Source: Verrucomicrobiota bacterium (GTDB lineage: Bacteria; Verrucomicrobiota; Verrucomicrobiia; Opitutales; UBA2995). From it: DNA of 5,429 bases. Shown here one piece after another: positions 5,348 through 5,429 of the stretch. Position numbers and translations under genes: made by a program. Location of the stretch: positions 1 through 5,429 of the forward strand of contig JAPUIL010000773.1 in assembly GCA_027297085.1 (NCBI GenBank). Reading direction: 5' to 3'. Each line of letters opens with the position of its first letter. Position 1 is the first letter of the stretch. A model generated the notes under the pieces. That model worked only from the letters and a program-made list of their open reading frames with translations. It ran no database searches and had not been told where the DNA came from.

Positions 5348-5426
5348 GAACAAGCCAAATCACGGCATAAACTCGCTGACGCTCGGCCCAGTAAACTGGG
5401 CACTTTATACGAGGTTTGGCTTGTTC
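5348..5426. repeat. nested inverted repeat with 12-bp perfect arms
   Basis: GAACAAGCCAAA (5348-5359) is exactly complementary to TTTGGCTTGTTC (5415-5426). Nested inside are CTCG (5372-5375) with CGAG (5410-5413), and GCCCAG (5386-5391) with CTGGGC (5396-5401) around a TAAA loop. The 79-bp element could fold into one long interrupted hairpin. It may be a small mobile or repeated palindromic element, a structured RNA, or the terminator of a gene beyond the right edge. No reading frame of note crosses it. Confidence 0.6.
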
Positions 5427-5429
5427 TTC

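Noticed and set aside
5348..5429. Integron attC site
   Set aside because: The element has the right size and a folded-arm layout, but the ends do not fit the RYYYAAC and GTTRRRY core sites (the right end reads GTTCTTC), and no integrase or cassette array is visible.

Overview
The window carries six complete protein genes and the first codons of a seventh. It most resembles a moderate-GC chromosomal segment from a free-living bacterium, possibly a marine Verrucomicrobiota (Opitutales-like) lineage. That placement is an impression from the gene mix and the scarcity of Shine-Dalgarno sequences, and is held loosely. No rRNA, tRNA, CRISPR array, transposase or phage gene is visible.

Left part (1-1100, minus strand). 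A gene begins at 42 and runs off the left edge; it has the clearest ribosome binding site in the window. Upstream of it lies a DUF2161-type protein with a PD-(D/E)XK nuclease-like core and a C-terminal winged-helix-like segment. The start region of this gene, including its first eight codons, occurs a second time exactly 170 bp further upstream as a diverged copy.

Centre (1101-4160). A plus-strand ArsC/Spx-family thioredoxin-fold protein converges on a four-gene minus-strand set: cyclophilin PPIase, then exported DUF547 protein, then exported SRPBCC-like protein, then TIGR04283-type glycosyltransferase. The last three genes overlap end to start, so they are very probably co-transcribed and translationally coupled. 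The glycosyltransferase frame continues past its normal domain end and overlaps the arsC-like gene antisense for 166 bp. TIGR04283 enzymes are annotated by databases as arsenosugar-biosynthesis glycosyltransferases, so an ArsC-family neighbour is suggestive. However, the radical SAM enzyme ArsS and the methyltransferase ArsM are not in the window, and an arsenic role is inference only.

Right part (4161-5429). A divergent intergenic region with a palindrome separates the PPIase from a plus-strand four-helix membrane protein of no recognised family. Beyond it is a non-coding tail with two mutually exclusive hairpins and a strong nested inverted repeat (12-bp perfect arms) that reaches almost to the window edge.
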